From Phycisphaerales bacterium UBA1161 (lineage in GTDB: Bacteria > Planctomycetota > Phycisphaerae > Tepidisphaerales > Tepidisphaeraceae), in the NCBI GenBank assembly GCA_002311745.1, contig DBZL01000039.1, positions 1 through 50,535 on the forward strand: 50,535 nucleotides of DNA, given 5' to 3'. Below the pieces are notes generated by a model. It was given only the letters and a program-made list of their open reading frames with translations, did not search any database and was not told the DNA's origin. The position numbers and the translations under genes were made by a program. The first letter of the stretch is position 1. Each line of letters opens with the position of its first letter. Below are positions 1-8,345 of the stretch, one piece after another.

Positions 1-109
1 CGTTGATCCTGATTGGATTTGCTTTGCTCACTCACGTCGGACGGAATCAAAACACAGAAACCGGCCGGGCGCAAGTTAAGATTAGATTAAGTTGGTTCCG
101 GACAGTATT

Positions 110-129
110 GTGCTACGCACCGCCGCTAA
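110..129. repeat. 20-nt motif shared with the bioB 3' end
   Basis: This 20-nt stretch matches 41415-41434 with a single difference (A/T in the loop of a small GTGC-GCAC hairpin). Here it lies just beyond the 3' end of the minus-strand sigma factor gene; the other copy overlaps the bioB stop codon, also on the minus strand. Both copies are thus at the 3' end of minus-strand genes in the same orientation. It could be part of a transcription-end element or a small dispersed repeat; two copies do not decide this. The rest of 1-131 holds no gene that I can support. Confidence 0.5.
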
Positions 130-131
130 GT

Positions 132-156
132 GGCACGTGAGCGTTGCTCACGTGCC
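132..156 (-). terminator. Hairpin spanning the stop codon of the sigma factor gene
   Basis: A perfect 11-bp inverted repeat (arms 132-142 and 146-156, core GGCACGTGAGC) closes on a 3-nt GTT loop. The sigma factor stop codon (complement of 148-150) lies inside the right arm. It is probably a transcription terminator or a 3' stabilising stem. On the minus strand no run of T follows the stem, so it is not a classical intrinsic terminator. Confidence 0.5.
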
Positions 157-972
157 GGCCATCATGGCGTCGCGGAGCTTGTGCAGGGCGTCGTGCTCGA
201 TCTGACGAACACGCTCGCGCGTCAGGCCGACCTTCTCGCCGATCTGCTTGAGAGTCAGGGCGTCGCCGCCTTCCAGGCCGTAACGCAGTCTGAGAATCTT
301 GGCGGCGCGAGAGTCGATCTGATTGAGCAGTTGGCCGAGCTGGCGCAGCTCGTCGACCTGGCGAACGATCTGGTCGGGAGGCGGGTTGGAGGTGTCGGCC
401 ACCAACTCGTTGATGGTCAGCTCGCCGTCGGCGCTGCCGGATTGCGTGGGGGAGTGGTAGGCCTTGACGGCCTTGCGGATGATCTTGAGTTTCTTGGTGG
501 ACATCTTCATGTGGGCGGAGAGCTCGTCGATGGTGGGCAGGCGGCCCAGGCGGTCCTCCAGCTCGCGGTTGGCGTACTTGAGCTTGGACATCATCTCGAC
601 CATGTAGGCGGGGATGTGGATGGGCTGGACGCTGTTGATGAGGGCGCGTTTGATGGCCTGCTTGATCCACCAGCTGGCGTAGGTGCTGAAGCGAGAGCCG
701 TTTTCGGGGTCGAAGCCCTCGACGGCCTTGAGCAGGCCGATGTTGCCTTCCTCGATCAGGTCGGGAAAAGAGAGGCCGCGGTTGACGTAATGGCGTGCGA
801 TGTTGACGACGAGGCGGAGGTTGGAGCGGACCATGCGTTCGCGGGCCTCGGGGTCGTTGTCGTGGATGATGCGGCGGGCCAGGTCCTTCTCCTGGTCGGC
901 GGAAAGAAGCGGGGACTGGTTGATTTGCCGCAGGTAAAGCTGCAGACCGGATTGGAGGGTTGGCGAGGGCAT
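148..972 (-). CDS. RNA polymerase sigma-70 family sigma factor (primary-like or group 2)
   Basis: This 274-residue protein would direct RNA polymerase to promoters. It has region 1.2 (about residues 8-40), region 2 with the core-binding and -10-recognition helices (about 45-115, containing FSTYASWWIKQAIKRA), region 3 (about 125-200), and region 4 with the helix-turn-helix at the end (LTRERVRQIEHDALHKLR). It lacks region 1.1 and the non-conserved insert of a full RpoD, so its length fits an RpoS/SigB-sized group 2 factor, though the region 2 and 4 sequences are of primary type. The ATG at 972 starts directly before region 1.2. The gene is 220 nt downstream of rpsA on the same strand; a 9-bp inverted repeat (998-1006/1036-1044) lies in its presumed leader. 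Family assignment is firm; which group it belongs to is not. Confidence 0.93.
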   Translation of the reverse strand: MPSPTLQSGLQLYLRQINQSPLLSADQEKDLARRIIHDNDPEARERMVRSNLRLVVNIARHYVNRGLSFPDLIEEGNIGLLKAVEGFDPENGSRFSTYASWWIKQAIKRALINSVQPIHIPAYMVEMMSKLKYANRELEDRLGRLPTIDELSAHMKMSTKKLKIIRKAVKAYHSPTQSGSADGELTINELVADTSNPPPDQIVRQVDELRQLGQLLNQIDSRAAKILRLRYGLEGGDALTLKQIGEKVGLTRERVRQIEHDALHKLRDAMMAGT

Positions 973-997
973 CGTTGATGGCCGGGGCTTGGGCTGC

Positions 998-1044
998 GGG
1001 CGATCCGGCGGGTCCGATAAACGAGCCAGTCCGCAGGATCGCCC
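998..1044. repeat. Inverted repeat in the presumed sigma factor leader
   Basis: GGGCGATCC at 998-1006 is matched by GGATCGCCC at 1036-1044, giving a 9-bp stem around a 29-nt loop. It sits 26 nt upstream of the sigma factor start on the minus strand, so it could fold in the leader mRNA. No known riboswitch or leader family is recognised. Confidence 0.35.
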
Positions 1045-1192
1045 GGGCGCGGAGACCTCCGGCCAGTGTCAGTATCGGTAGCCACTTAGGTCGACTTTGG
1101 GAGCGCGAGCACGCGAGGTGGAAAAAGGAACCCCCCGAGGCGGGCCGGGCGTATCGGCGGGCCGGGGAGTGTTTTTGGTGTGGGATCGCGGG

Positions 1193-2956
1193 TTAGCGCT
1201 CGAGGTTGATGTCGCCTAGGCCGCGGGTTTGCTCGCCGCCTTCGAGGCCGCCGCGCAGGCCGCGTTTCTGGGCCCGCTCGGCACGGGCGGTCTCGCGGGC
1301 TTCCTCTTCCTGGGCCCACTGGGCACGCTTAAGCGACAAGCCGATCTTCCGCTCCTCGCTGTCGACGCGAAGGATCTTGACGTCCAGTTCCTGGCCGACC
1401 TTGAGCGAATCCTCGGGCTTATCCACTTTCTGGTCGGAGATTTCGGAGATGTGGAGGAGGCCTTCGAGGCCGGGCTCCAGTTCGACGAAGACGCCGAAGT
1501 TGGCGATCTTGGTGACGTGGCCCTTGACGACCATGCCCGGGCGGTAATTGGCGGGGATGACGGTGGTCCAGGGGTCTTCCTGCATTTGCTTGAGGCCCAG
1601 GGCGATGCGCTGCTTTTCCTGATCGACGCTGAGGACGACGGCCTTGATGGTCTCGCCCTTCTTGAGCACCTCGCTGGGATGGCCGATTTTTTTGGTCCAG
1701 GACAGGTCCGAGACGTGCAATAGGCCGTCGATGCCTTCCTCGATCTCGACGAAGGCGCCGTAGTTGGCGATGTTGCGAACCTTGCCCTCGACGACGGAGC
1801 CGGGCGGGTATTTTTCGGCCACGCGTTCCCAGGGGTTCTCCTCGACCTGCTTCATGCCCAGGGAGATTTCCTGCTTGTCCTTGTTGATCTCCAGGACCTT
1901 GACGCGGACGCGCTGGCCCTGGGTGACGACCTCGCTGGGATGGTTGATGCGTTTGGTCCAGGACATCTCGCTGATGTGGACCAGTCCCTCGACGCCCTCC
2001 TGCAATTTGCAGAACGCGCCGTAGGACATGATGTTGACGACCTCGGCCTCGTGGACGGAGCCGACGGGGTATTTCTGCTCGATGTTCTCCCAGGGGCTGG
2101 CTTCGCGCTGCTTGAGGCCCAGGGCGATTTTTTCCTTCTCCTTGTCGATGGAGAGAACCTTGACCTCGACCTCCTGGTCGATCTTGAGCAGTTCGCTGGG
2201 ATGATTGATGCGGCCCCAACTCATGTCGGTGATGTGCAGCAGGCCGTCGATGCCGCCGAGGTCGATGAACGCGCCGAAATCGGCGATGTTCTTGACCGTG
2301 CCCTTGCGAATCTCGCCGACTTGCAGGCCGTCCAGCGTTTTGCGCTTCATCTCCTCGCGCTGCTGCTCGATCATTTTTCGGCGGGAGATGACGATGTTGC
2401 GCCGCTCCTCATCGATCTTCAAAATGACGGCGTCGATGGTTCGGCCGATCCAGTCGGAAATCTCACCGGGTCGGCGAATGTCGACCTGGCTGGCGGGCAA
2501 AAACACCGGCACGCCGATGTCCACCAGCAGCCCGCCCTTGATCTTCTTGGTGACCTTGCCGGTGACGGGGTTGCCTTCCTTCTTGGACTGCATGATGGCC
2601 GCCCAGTTGATGATGCGGTCGGCCTTGCGCTTGCTGATCTTGACCAGGCCGGTGTCGCCCTCGACATCCTCCAGCAGGACGCGCACCTCGTCGCCGACCT
2701 GCACCTTCTCCGGTTCGTCAAACTCCGATCGCTCCAAAATGCCTTCGCTCTTGAGCCCCATCTCGACGACAAAATCGTCGCCGGCGACGCTGGAAATCTT
2801 GCCCTTGAGAATCGCGCCTGGAGTGAAATCCTGGACTTCGTCGGAGGCAACGAGCTTGGAAAGATCATTGGCGGCATCGCCCAGAGCCGTGGTCACCGCG
2901 GCATCGACGTCCGCGTCCAGGTTCCCCAGGGAATTGATGAGATTGTAATCGACCAT
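1193..2956 (-). CDS. rpsA: 30S ribosomal protein S1
   Basis: The product (587 residues from the ATG at 2956) is the mRNA-binding protein of the small ribosomal subunit. Six S1 (OB-fold) domains can be read in order. The first two are divergent, as in other S1 proteins, and bind the ribosome. The last four are close repeats with the typical pattern G-x-V-x-x-I-x-x-[YF]-G-[AV]-F, then GL[LV]H[IV]S, then a basic LGLKQ-type end before each linker. I chose MVDYN as the start because the 32 residues upstream in the same frame look like non-coding arginine-rich sequence. No clear Shine-Dalgarno precedes it, which is common for rpsA. The C-terminal tail after domain 6 is charged and low in complexity. 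The gene lies between the dsbD-like gene and the sigma factor, all on the minus strand. Confidence 0.95.
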   Translation of the reverse strand: MVDYNLINSLGNLDADVDAAVTTALGDAANDLSKLVASDEVQDFTPGAILKGKISSVAGDDFVVEMGLKSEGILERSEFDEPEKVQVGDEVRVLLEDVEGDTGLVKISKRKADRIINWAAIMQSKKEGNPVTGKVTKKIKGGLLVDIGVPVFLPASQVDIRRPGEISDWIGRTIDAVILKIDEERRNIVISRRKMIEQQREEMKRKTLDGLQVGEIRKGTVKNIADFGAFIDLGGIDGLLHITDMSWGRINHPSELLKIDQEVEVKVLSIDKEKEKIALGLKQREASPWENIEQKYPVGSVHEAEVVNIMSYGAFCKLQEGVEGLVHISEMSWTKRINHPSEVVTQGQRVRVKVLEINKDKQEISLGMKQVEENPWERVAEKYPPGSVVEGKVRNIANYGAFVEIEEGIDGLLHVSDLSWTKKIGHPSEVLKKGETIKAVVLSVDQEKQRIALGLKQMQEDPWTTVIPANYRPGMVVKGHVTKIANFGVFVELEPGLEGLLHISEISDQKVDKPEDSLKVGQELDVKILRVDSEERKIGLSLKRAQWAQEEEARETARAERAQKRGLRGGLEGGEQTRGLGDINLER

Positions 2957-3294
2957 ACGACTAAAAATGCGGCAAGCGGATCGGCTTGCCCATGCCTTGT
3001 GTTTTGCGCGGCCAACAAAACGCCGCCGGCATCCGCGCGATGCCGATGGCACGCGACCAAGTTAAGCGCAGCGGACCGCCCGCCGAGCGAGAACGCGAAA
3101 GGATAACGTTCAGCGGCGGGCGCGGCAACGATAGATGGGCATTTTCAGCGCCTTTCAATTCCATAAGAACACAAAATGCAACCGCAGAGACGCAGGGGGC
3201 GCAAGAGTGCCGCAGAGAAGACAATTAATTGATTTTTGATTTCATCTCTGCGTCTGTCTCTGTGTCTCTGCGTCTCTGCGGTTGCATTTGACTT
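2957..3294. other. 338-nt gap between the dsbD-like gene and rpsA, two inverted repeats
   Basis: No gene is supported here. It would include the rpsA promoter and leader. It contains a 9-bp inverted repeat (CGCCCGCCG at 3077-3085 with CGGCGGGCG at 3114-3122, 28-nt loop) and the larger CGCAGAGACG-type repeat described separately. Confidence 0.6.
3174..3289. repeat. Inverted repeat of the CGCAGAGACGCAG type (MITE- or REP-like)
   Basis: The outer arms, 3174-3195 and 3268-3289, are perfect 22-nt inverted copies built on ACCGCAGAGACGCAG. Between them further partial copies occur on both strands (GCCGCAGAGAAG near 3209, CATCTCTGCGTC near 3243, then TGTCTCTGTGTCTCTG), around an AT-rich centre. The whole element can fold into one long imperfect hairpin. 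It begins 5 nt after the stop codon of the dsbD-like gene and could also end that transcript. From memory, similar CGCAGAGACGCAGAG elements are dispersed in several environmental bacterial genomes; I cannot check this here. Confidence 0.75.
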
Positions 3295-5094
3295 TTAACC
3301 CCCGGCAGTGGCGCGATTTAAGGCGTCGATCAGGTTCTGCGTGGTATAGAGGCTAGTCAGCTTCGTGGGTTCGGATTGGTGCGGGCCGTAAATGGCGGTC
3401 AGGGGGATGCCGCCGCCGGGGTTGAGCTGATTGACGGCATCCCAGCCGGGGGCGTGCTCATCGGTCAAATCGGCACGCAGAAGAATCACCTGGTGCTGGG
3501 CGATGGCTTGCGCGGCCCGGGGATCGTGAAAGACGGAGGCTTCCAGGGCCAGGCAGTTGCCGCACCAGTTGGCGGTGAATTCGACGAGGACGGGCTTGCC
3601 GGTGGCGCGGGCGTCGGCGAGTGCCTGGGGGTAAAACGGCTGCCAATGCGGGCCGCCGGTGAGACGTAACGTGACCGCCAAGGCCGACCAGATCACCGCG
3701 GCGGCGACGATCAATGAAATGATGATCGGGCGCGGTCGGCGGGTCAGTTGCACGGTGCGGATGACCAGGAAAATCATCGCGGCCGCGATGACGGCGAAGA
3801 CGGCCCAGAAAAATTCTTTGCTGGAAGCGAGGCGGCCGCCTGCGAAATAGACGGCGACGGCCAGAAGCAAGAAACCCATCAACTGTTTGAGGATGGCGGA
3901 CCAGGGTCCGGCGCGCGGGACGCGACGGGCCAGGGCGGGAAAGGCGCTGAGCAGCAAATAGGGCAGGGCCATGCCCACGCCGACCATGATCACCGTGGCT
4001 TCGCCGAGCCATTTGGGTTGGGCCAGGGACCAAGCCAGAAGCCCGGCGAACATCGGTGCGGTGCAGGGCGTGGACAGAACGGCGGCCAGCATGCCGAAGA
4101 CAAAATTGCCCCAGATCGATTCGTGGCTGGGGGTGATGCGATAAACGGCATCGGGCAGAACGATTTCAAACAGGCCGAACATGCCCAGGGCCATGACGAC
4201 CAGGATGGCGCAGATCGTCCAGATGAACCAGCCGTATTTGAACTGCTCGCCCCAGGTGAAGTGACGGGTCACGACGATGAGCTGAGCGAGGATGATGAAG
4301 AGGGAGATCACGCCCAGGCTGAAGACCACGCCCAGGAGGAAACAGCGGGCGCGGTTGTGGCGGGAGACTTCGAAGAAGCCAATCGCCTTGAGGGGAACGA
4401 CGGGCAGGACGCAGGGCATCAGGTTGAACAAAATGCCGACGACCAGGGCGACGCCCATGGCCAGAGCGGTGTTGGAGGAGCCCAATTGGAAGTAATGGCC
4501 GAAGAAATCGACGGAGGTGGCGGAATGCGTGGCCGGTGGCTGGGGCGGGGCGCCGCGGGCAAAGACGGTCCAATTGAATCCGCCGAACAGATCTTGATCC
4601 CGCACCGTAACCGGCTGATCGGCGGGGACGATCTTGGTCGTGATGGAAAAGGGCTGATGGCGCTGAGGGGGAAAGCAGACCTGATCATTGCACGCCTGCC
4701 AGGTGACGTTGCCGGCGATGGTCGTGTCGCCCAGGGGAGCGGCGGGTTGGATGCGGATGGGAACATAGACGATGACGCGGCCGGTGTAGACGCTCTGGTT
4801 TCCCAAACCGGGGAAGTTGAGCACCGCCGGCTGAGGATAAATGGGATCGAGAAACTCCAGGGCGACGTTGCGATCGAGGTCGATGTCGAACTTGATCAGA
4901 TTGGGATCGAGCGGCTGATGCGACTGGACGTGCAGGCCCGGGGCGACGTCGAGGGCGACGGCCAGGACGGCGGTTTGGCCGGCTTGCAGGGCAGTGACGT
5001 TGAGTCTGGCAAAAAACGTGGCGGTGGTGGGCGCGGCCCACGACCAGCGAGCCAATAGGAACAGGGCAAGAAGAAAGAAGCCGGGGCGCCGCAT
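3295..5094 (-). CDS. dsbD: DsbD-like protein-disulfide reductase (thiol:disulfide interchange protein)
   Basis: This protein would carry electrons from cytoplasmic thioredoxin across the inner membrane to periplasmic thiol proteins. From the start at 5094 it has 599 residues: a signal peptide (about 1-20), an N-terminal DsbD-alpha-like domain with a cysteine pair (WQACNDQVCF, about 135), a central block of about eight membrane helices with the two conserved cysteines (MPCVLPV and STPCTAP), and a C-terminal thioredoxin fold with the redox motif WCGNC. Three domains and this length match the family. An ATG 12 nt upstream (5106) is possible, but a TACAAT box (5108-5113) is only 1 nt from it and 13 nt from the ATG at 5094, favouring the latter. 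The gene is divergent from proA. Confidence 0.92.
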   Translation of the reverse strand: MRRPGFFLLALFLLARWSWAAPTTATFFARLNVTALQAGQTAVLAVALDVAPGLHVQSHQPLDPNLIKFDIDLDRNVALEFLDPIYPQPAVLNFPGLGNQSVYTGRVIVYVPIRIQPAAPLGDTTIAGNVTWQACNDQVCFPPQRHQPFSITTKIVPADQPVTVRDQDLFGGFNWTVFARGAPPQPPATHSATSVDFFGHYFQLGSSNTALAMGVALVVGILFNLMPCVLPVVPLKAIGFFEVSRHNRARCFLLGVVFSLGVISLFIILAQLIVVTRHFTWGEQFKYGWFIWTICAILVVMALGMFGLFEIVLPDAVYRITPSHESIWGNFVFGMLAAVLSTPCTAPMFAGLLAWSLAQPKWLGEATVIMVGVGMALPYLLLSAFPALARRVPRAGPWSAILKQLMGFLLLAVAVYFAGGRLASSKEFFWAVFAVIAAAMIFLVIRTVQLTRRPRPIIISLIVAAAVIWSALAVTLRLTGGPHWQPFYPQALADARATGKPVLVEFTANWCGNCLALEASVFHDPRAAQAIAQHQVILLRADLTDEHAPGWDAVNQLNPGGGIPLTAIYGPHQSEPTKLTSLYTTQNLIDALNRATAGG

Positions 5095-5107
5095 GCGAAG
5101 ATGCATG

Positions 5108-5113
5108 ATTGTA
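5108..5113 (-). promoter_or_regulatory. -10-like box of the dsbD-like gene, short leader
   Basis: On the minus strand the hexamer reads TACAAT, 13 nt before the ATG at 5094. Transcription starting about 7 nt downstream would leave a leader of only some 6 nt. No convincing -35 box is seen. Confidence 0.4.
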
Positions 5114-5164
5114 CTGTCGCCAACCGTGCAGAGGCACCAACTATTCCCGGGCGGCAGCGGCTGC

Positions 5165-5170
5165 TAGAAT
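5165..5170 (+). promoter_or_regulatory. -10-like box of proA, leaderless arrangement
   Basis: TAGAAT ends 10 nt before the ATG of proA. Transcription from the usual distance would begin only a few bases before the start codon, and there is no Shine-Dalgarno in between, so a leaderless mRNA is likely. No clear -35 box. Confidence 0.45.
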
Positions 5171-5180
5171 CCCACGAGCC

Positions 5181-6449
5181 ATGCCAGATGCGCCGAGTTA
5201 CATCACGCAGTTGGGTCAATCCGCGCGTCGAGCGGCGGGGCAACTGGCCGGCTTGCGCGACCAAGTGAAATCGGCGGCGCTAAGGAAGATGGCGGGGGCG
5301 ATCCGCGAGGGTCGCGAAGCGCTGTTGGCCGCCAATGCGCAGGACGTCGAGGCGGCGAAAAAAGCCGAGGTGCAGCCGGCGCTGATCGAGCGATTGAAGC
5401 TCAATGACAAGCGCATCGCGTCCATGGCCGACGGCGTGGAGCAGATCGCGGGGCAGGTCGATCCGGTCGGGCAAATCATCGAGGGGTACGTGCGGCCCAA
5501 CGGCCTGCGGATTCAGAAAGTCCGCGTGCCGATCGGCGTGATCCTCTTTTTTTACGAGAGCCGGCCGAACGTGACCAGCGACGCGGCGGCCCTGTGCATC
5601 AAGAGCGGCAACGCCATCATCCTCCGCGGGGGCAAGGAAGCGCTGAATTCCAACCTGGCCATCGCGTCGATCATTTGCAAAGCGCTGACGGACAGCGGGA
5701 TCGATCCGGCGGCGGTGCAGCTCATCACGAGCACCGACCGCGCCCTGGTGCCGCCGCTATTGAAGCTGGATCAGTACATCGACCTGGTGATTCCCCGCGG
5801 CGGGGAGTCGCTGATCCGCGCGGTGGTCAAGGAATCGACCATTCCCGTGCTCAAGCATTTCACGGGCAATTGCCACATTTACGTGGATGGCCAGACGGAC
5901 GGCATGGAGCAGCAGGTTCGCGACATCTGCGTGAACGCCAAGACCAGCTATCCGGGCGGAGCGGTCTGCAACGCAGTGGAGAAAATCCTGTTCCACAAGG
6001 ACGCGGCGGCCAAGCTGCTGGTCAAGGTGTGCCAGGACCTGGCGGCCAAGGGGGTGGAAATCCGCGGCGACGAGCGGACGCGGGCTCTGTATCCGAAGGC
6101 CAAGGCGGCCGAGGAATCGGATTGGCCGCTGGAATATCTCAACCTCATCGTGGCGGTGAAAGTGGTGGATTCGCTGGAGCAGGCGATCGAGCACATCAAC
6201 CGATACGGCAGCCATCACACGGATGCGATCTTGAGCAACTCGCGGGGGGCGATCGACCGATTCGCGGCGGGCGTGGATTCGGCGAGCATCATGATCAACG
6301 CCAGCACGCGGCTGGCCGATGGGGGCGAATACGGGCTGGGGGCGGAGATCGGGATCAGCACGGACAAGCTGCACGCGCGGGGGCCGATGGGGGCGGCGGA
6401 TTTGACGACGTACAAGTGGATCGTCACCGGCGACGGGCACGTGCGCTGA
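5181..6449 (+). CDS. proA: Glutamate-5-semialdehyde dehydrogenase (gamma-glutamyl phosphate reductase)
   Basis: The enzyme reduces gamma-glutamyl phosphate to glutamate-5-semialdehyde with NADPH, the second step of proline synthesis. The 422-residue protein is of normal ProA length and reads as ProA throughout: an aldehyde-dehydrogenase-type NADP fold with VPIGVILFFYESRPNVT, then LRGGKEA, the GNCHIYVD segment, and the catalytic cysteine region SYPGGAVCNAVE. I place the start at the ATG at 5181, because the 24 in-frame residues upstream would overlap the promoter box. The neighbours include no proB. The gene ends 2 nt before the convergent YbaK-type gene. Confidence 0.96.
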   Translation: MPDAPSYITQLGQSARRAAGQLAGLRDQVKSAALRKMAGAIREGREALLAANAQDVEAAKKAEVQPALIERLKLNDKRIASMADGVEQIAGQVDPVGQIIEGYVRPNGLRIQKVRVPIGVILFFYESRPNVTSDAAALCIKSGNAIILRGGKEALNSNLAIASIICKALTDSGIDPAAVQLITSTDRALVPPLLKLDQYIDLVIPRGGESLIRAVVKESTIPVLKHFTGNCHIYVDGQTDGMEQQVRDICVNAKTSYPGGAVCNAVEKILFHKDAAAKLLVKVCQDLAAKGVEIRGDERTRALYPKAKAAEESDWPLEYLNLIVAVKVVDSLEQAIEHINRYGSHHTDAILSNSRGAIDRFAAGVDSASIMINASTRLADGGEYGLGAEIGISTDKLHARGPMGAADLTTYKWIVTGDGHVR

Positions 6450-6451
6450 AG

Positions 6452-6910
6452 TCAACCCGGATGGCTGAACTGGGCGATCTGCGCCTCGGCAACGCGGCGG
6501 TAATCGGCCAGGGGCATGGTGACGGCATCCTCGTGGGTTCCGGCCTGGAAGGTGACGTGCACGTCCTGCATGAGGGCCTCGTCAACGTAGGTCGGCATGC
6601 CGTAGATGCAACCGATGGGCGGCTCGGCGCCCAGCTCGCAATCGGGGAACAGTTCCTGCAGCTTCTGCTCATCGGCTAGAGCCACGCTATTGGCGTGGAG
6701 CAATTGGCGAACCTTGTCCAGGTCGATGCGGTATGAGGCGGGCACGACGCACAGGACGGACTTGCCGTCGGCCTGGATGACGACGGGCTTGATGACCCGG
6801 CGGCCGGGGATGTGCTCGGCCTCGGCCAGGGCTTGGGCCGTGTACACCGCCGGATGCCGCGACACCGAATAATGAACGCCCTTCTCGTCCAGATAGGACT
6901 GCAGATTCAT
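6452..6910 (-). CDS. YbaK/EbsC-type aminoacyl-tRNA deacylase
   Basis: A 152-residue single-domain protein of the YbaK/ProX superfamily, which hydrolyses mischarged aminoacyl-tRNA (for example Cys- or Ala-tRNA(Pro)). The family pattern is clear: an N-terminal helix (MNLQSYLDEKGV), the SRHPAVYTAQALAEA segment, the conserved lysine in RVIKPVVIQADGK, then the central glycine-rich GAEPPIGCIYG loop and the end strand. The start at 6910 is set by a strong GGAGG Shine-Dalgarno. It converges with proA with 2 nt between the stop codons. Substrate specificity cannot be read from sequence alone. Confidence 0.88.
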   Translation of the reverse strand: MNLQSYLDEKGVHYSVSRHPAVYTAQALAEAEHIPGRRVIKPVVIQADGKSVLCVVPASYRIDLDKVRQLLHANSVALADEQKLQELFPDCELGAEPPIGCIYGMPTYVDEALMQDVHVTFQAGTHEDAVTMPLADYRRVAEAQIAQFSHPG

Positions 6911-7162
6911 AACAACCTCCTGGTTAGAGGTGGCCGAGGTCTTTTGCGTCAATATCCAGCGCGGGATCGGCGGCGGCAAGAAAAAAATAGTGACTTCCGG
7001 GGCGAGGCCGCCGACGCCGTAACGAATTCGATCTGGGACAGCGACTCATTTGCCACCAGGCCCTAAGCGCTGAGAATCGTCAAACCGGTGCCAAGGAAAC
7101 CTTGGGGCGTCCCGGGCGTCTAAATGTGTCTTGAGATGAACCTTCGACGATCGGAGGCGGAT

Positions 7163-7606
7163 ATGAGAGCCTGTACCGCGATCCATTTTGCTCTGGTAAT
7201 TGCCGTCGCCACGCTGTTGCATGCCGACGAACCTGCTTCTCGGCCAACGCGTAGCGCTCCATTGAGCGCAAAGACTACGGAGGAGGTAATCAAGTTTGTC
7301 GAACCGCAAAAAGGTTTCGGATGCATCCAGACCGCGCAATTCAATCGTTGGGGTCGCCAGGTATTCGCGATCTGGTACTGCCCTTTTTCGGGCCGTGGCG
7401 ACTGCTTCTTGGACGTCTATTACTACGACTATGACAAAACCCAGTGGACGTGCTTCCTTGATCGGTTGGTGCCGGCGGGAGGCGACCTATCAGCCGAGAT
7501 GCCTAATGGCAACGAGATTGTCTTCCGAAATACCGACGGCAAGGTCGCGGTAACGCAATCCGTGGTAACGTTCCCACAGAAGAAATGGTGGAACGATGCG
7601 AAATAG
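7163..7606 (+). CDS. Small secreted protein, function unknown
   Basis: This gives 147 residues from the ATG at 7163, which has a GGAGGCGG Shine-Dalgarno at proper distance. Residues 1-20 form a typical signal peptide (RACTAIHFALVIAVATLLHA), after which comes a soluble domain rich in aromatic residues, with four cysteines (GCIQ, WYCPF, GDCF, WTCF) that could form two disulfides. I do not recognise the family. It is divergent from the YbaK-type gene with a 252-nt space. Its base composition is clearly less GC-rich than the neighbours. Confidence 0.7.
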   Translation: MRACTAIHFALVIAVATLLHADEPASRPTRSAPLSAKTTEEVIKFVEPQKGFGCIQTAQFNRWGRQVFAIWYCPFSGRGDCFLDVYYYDYDKTQWTCFLDRLVPAGGDLSAEMPNGNEIVFRNTDGKVAVTQSVVTFPQKKWWNDAK

Positions 7607-7694
7607 GGAGATGAAAACGGGAGATACGCAGTCTCGCGCGACGGAAAACCTTGCTGACCCCTCACAATGAATCAAGGGCCCCTGCACACGCGCC

Positions 7695-8345
7695 TCACCG
7701 GCCCGCGTGAGTAGCTTCGCGCGGTGTGCGGATCATTTTGCGGCGAGTGCCCTCAAAGCCGTGCCTCTGATACCACGCGAACAATTGGCCGCGCGTCATG
7801 GGGTAAGGCTTGCGGCCAATGGGGATGACCTTCAGTTTGAGCTCGACGCCATGACGGTCGGCAAGATCGCATAGGGTGCGAAGCATTTGGGAGCCGCTGC
7901 CCTGACCCGGTTGCAAGGTCCAAAGGCGATGAATCGTGACCGTCCGAGGCGAATCGAAGATGAATTGAACGGAACCGTGGAGGCCGCCTTCAACCTTGGG
8001 GAATGTGTAGTCGCCGCGGCCCGCCGGCTGCGCGATGGTCTTTAGCTCGCCAAGAAAGGCATGGACATTGTTTTGGTGCTGGGCGGGGGCAGGCTCGGTC
8101 TTCATGGCCAACTTGTGCCAACGGCGGATGGCCACAAGAGACCAGACGCCTTCGACCAGGCCGAAAGGCCATGCCCCTTGCAGGAAGCCATACAGGGATG
8201 CCATGAGACACGATCCGGCAAATGCGATCACAAACGAGGGCGATCGCTCCTCGAGCGCATAGAAAAGGAGCATGAGACTGACGGCGAGCAGTCCGAACGC
8301 CGTCAGGCGATCCAGGTGCGGGATGGCGATTGTTCCTTGCAGCAT
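7695..8345 (-). CDS. Membrane segment fused to a GNAT-type acetyltransferase domain
   Basis: From the ATG at 8345 (216 residues), the first about 80 residues hold two or three hydrophobic helices (LTAFGLLAVSLMLLFYAL, SFVIAFAGSCLMASLYGFL, then FGLVEGVWSLVAIRRW). The rest looks like a GNAT N-acetyltransferase core: the acetyl-CoA loop QPGQGSGSQMLRTLCDLAD and a late WYQRHGF motif typical of the last helix and strand. A TTG codon 48 nt upstream would add residues, but a TATATT box lies 16 nt before the ATG and argues for it. The acyl acceptor is unknown. I recall similar membrane segments in other planctomycete and proteobacterial proteins, which I cannot check here. Confidence 0.7.
   Translation of the reverse strand: MLQGTIAIPHLDRLTAFGLLAVSLMLLFYALEERSPSFVIAFAGSCLMASLYGFLQGAWPFGLVEGVWSLVAIRRWHKLAMKTEPAPAQHQNNVHAFLGELKTIAQPAGRGDYTFPKVEGGLHGSVQFIFDSPRTVTIHRLWTLQPGQGSGSQMLRTLCDLADRHGVELKLKVIPIGRKPYPMTRGQLFAWYQRHGFEGTRRKMIRTPREATHAGR

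Noticed and set aside
130..978. Long plus-strand open frame opposite the sigma factor
   Set aside because: It is an antisense shadow of a clear sigma-70 gene; the product is low-complexity Val/Gly/Asp/Leu-rich sequence with no domain and no ribosome-binding site.
1115..1192. Intrinsic terminator after rpsA
   Set aside because: A GC-rich stretch followed by TTTTT is seen on the minus strand, but the possible stem is only about 3 bp, too weak to call.
1940..3106. Plus-strand open frame of 388 codons opposite rpsA
   Set aside because: Mirror of the repeated S1 domains; composition follows from the GC-rich third positions of rpsA.
3174..3289. CRISPR array
   Set aside because: The repeats are inverted and overlapping, without equal spacers, and there are no cas genes nearby.
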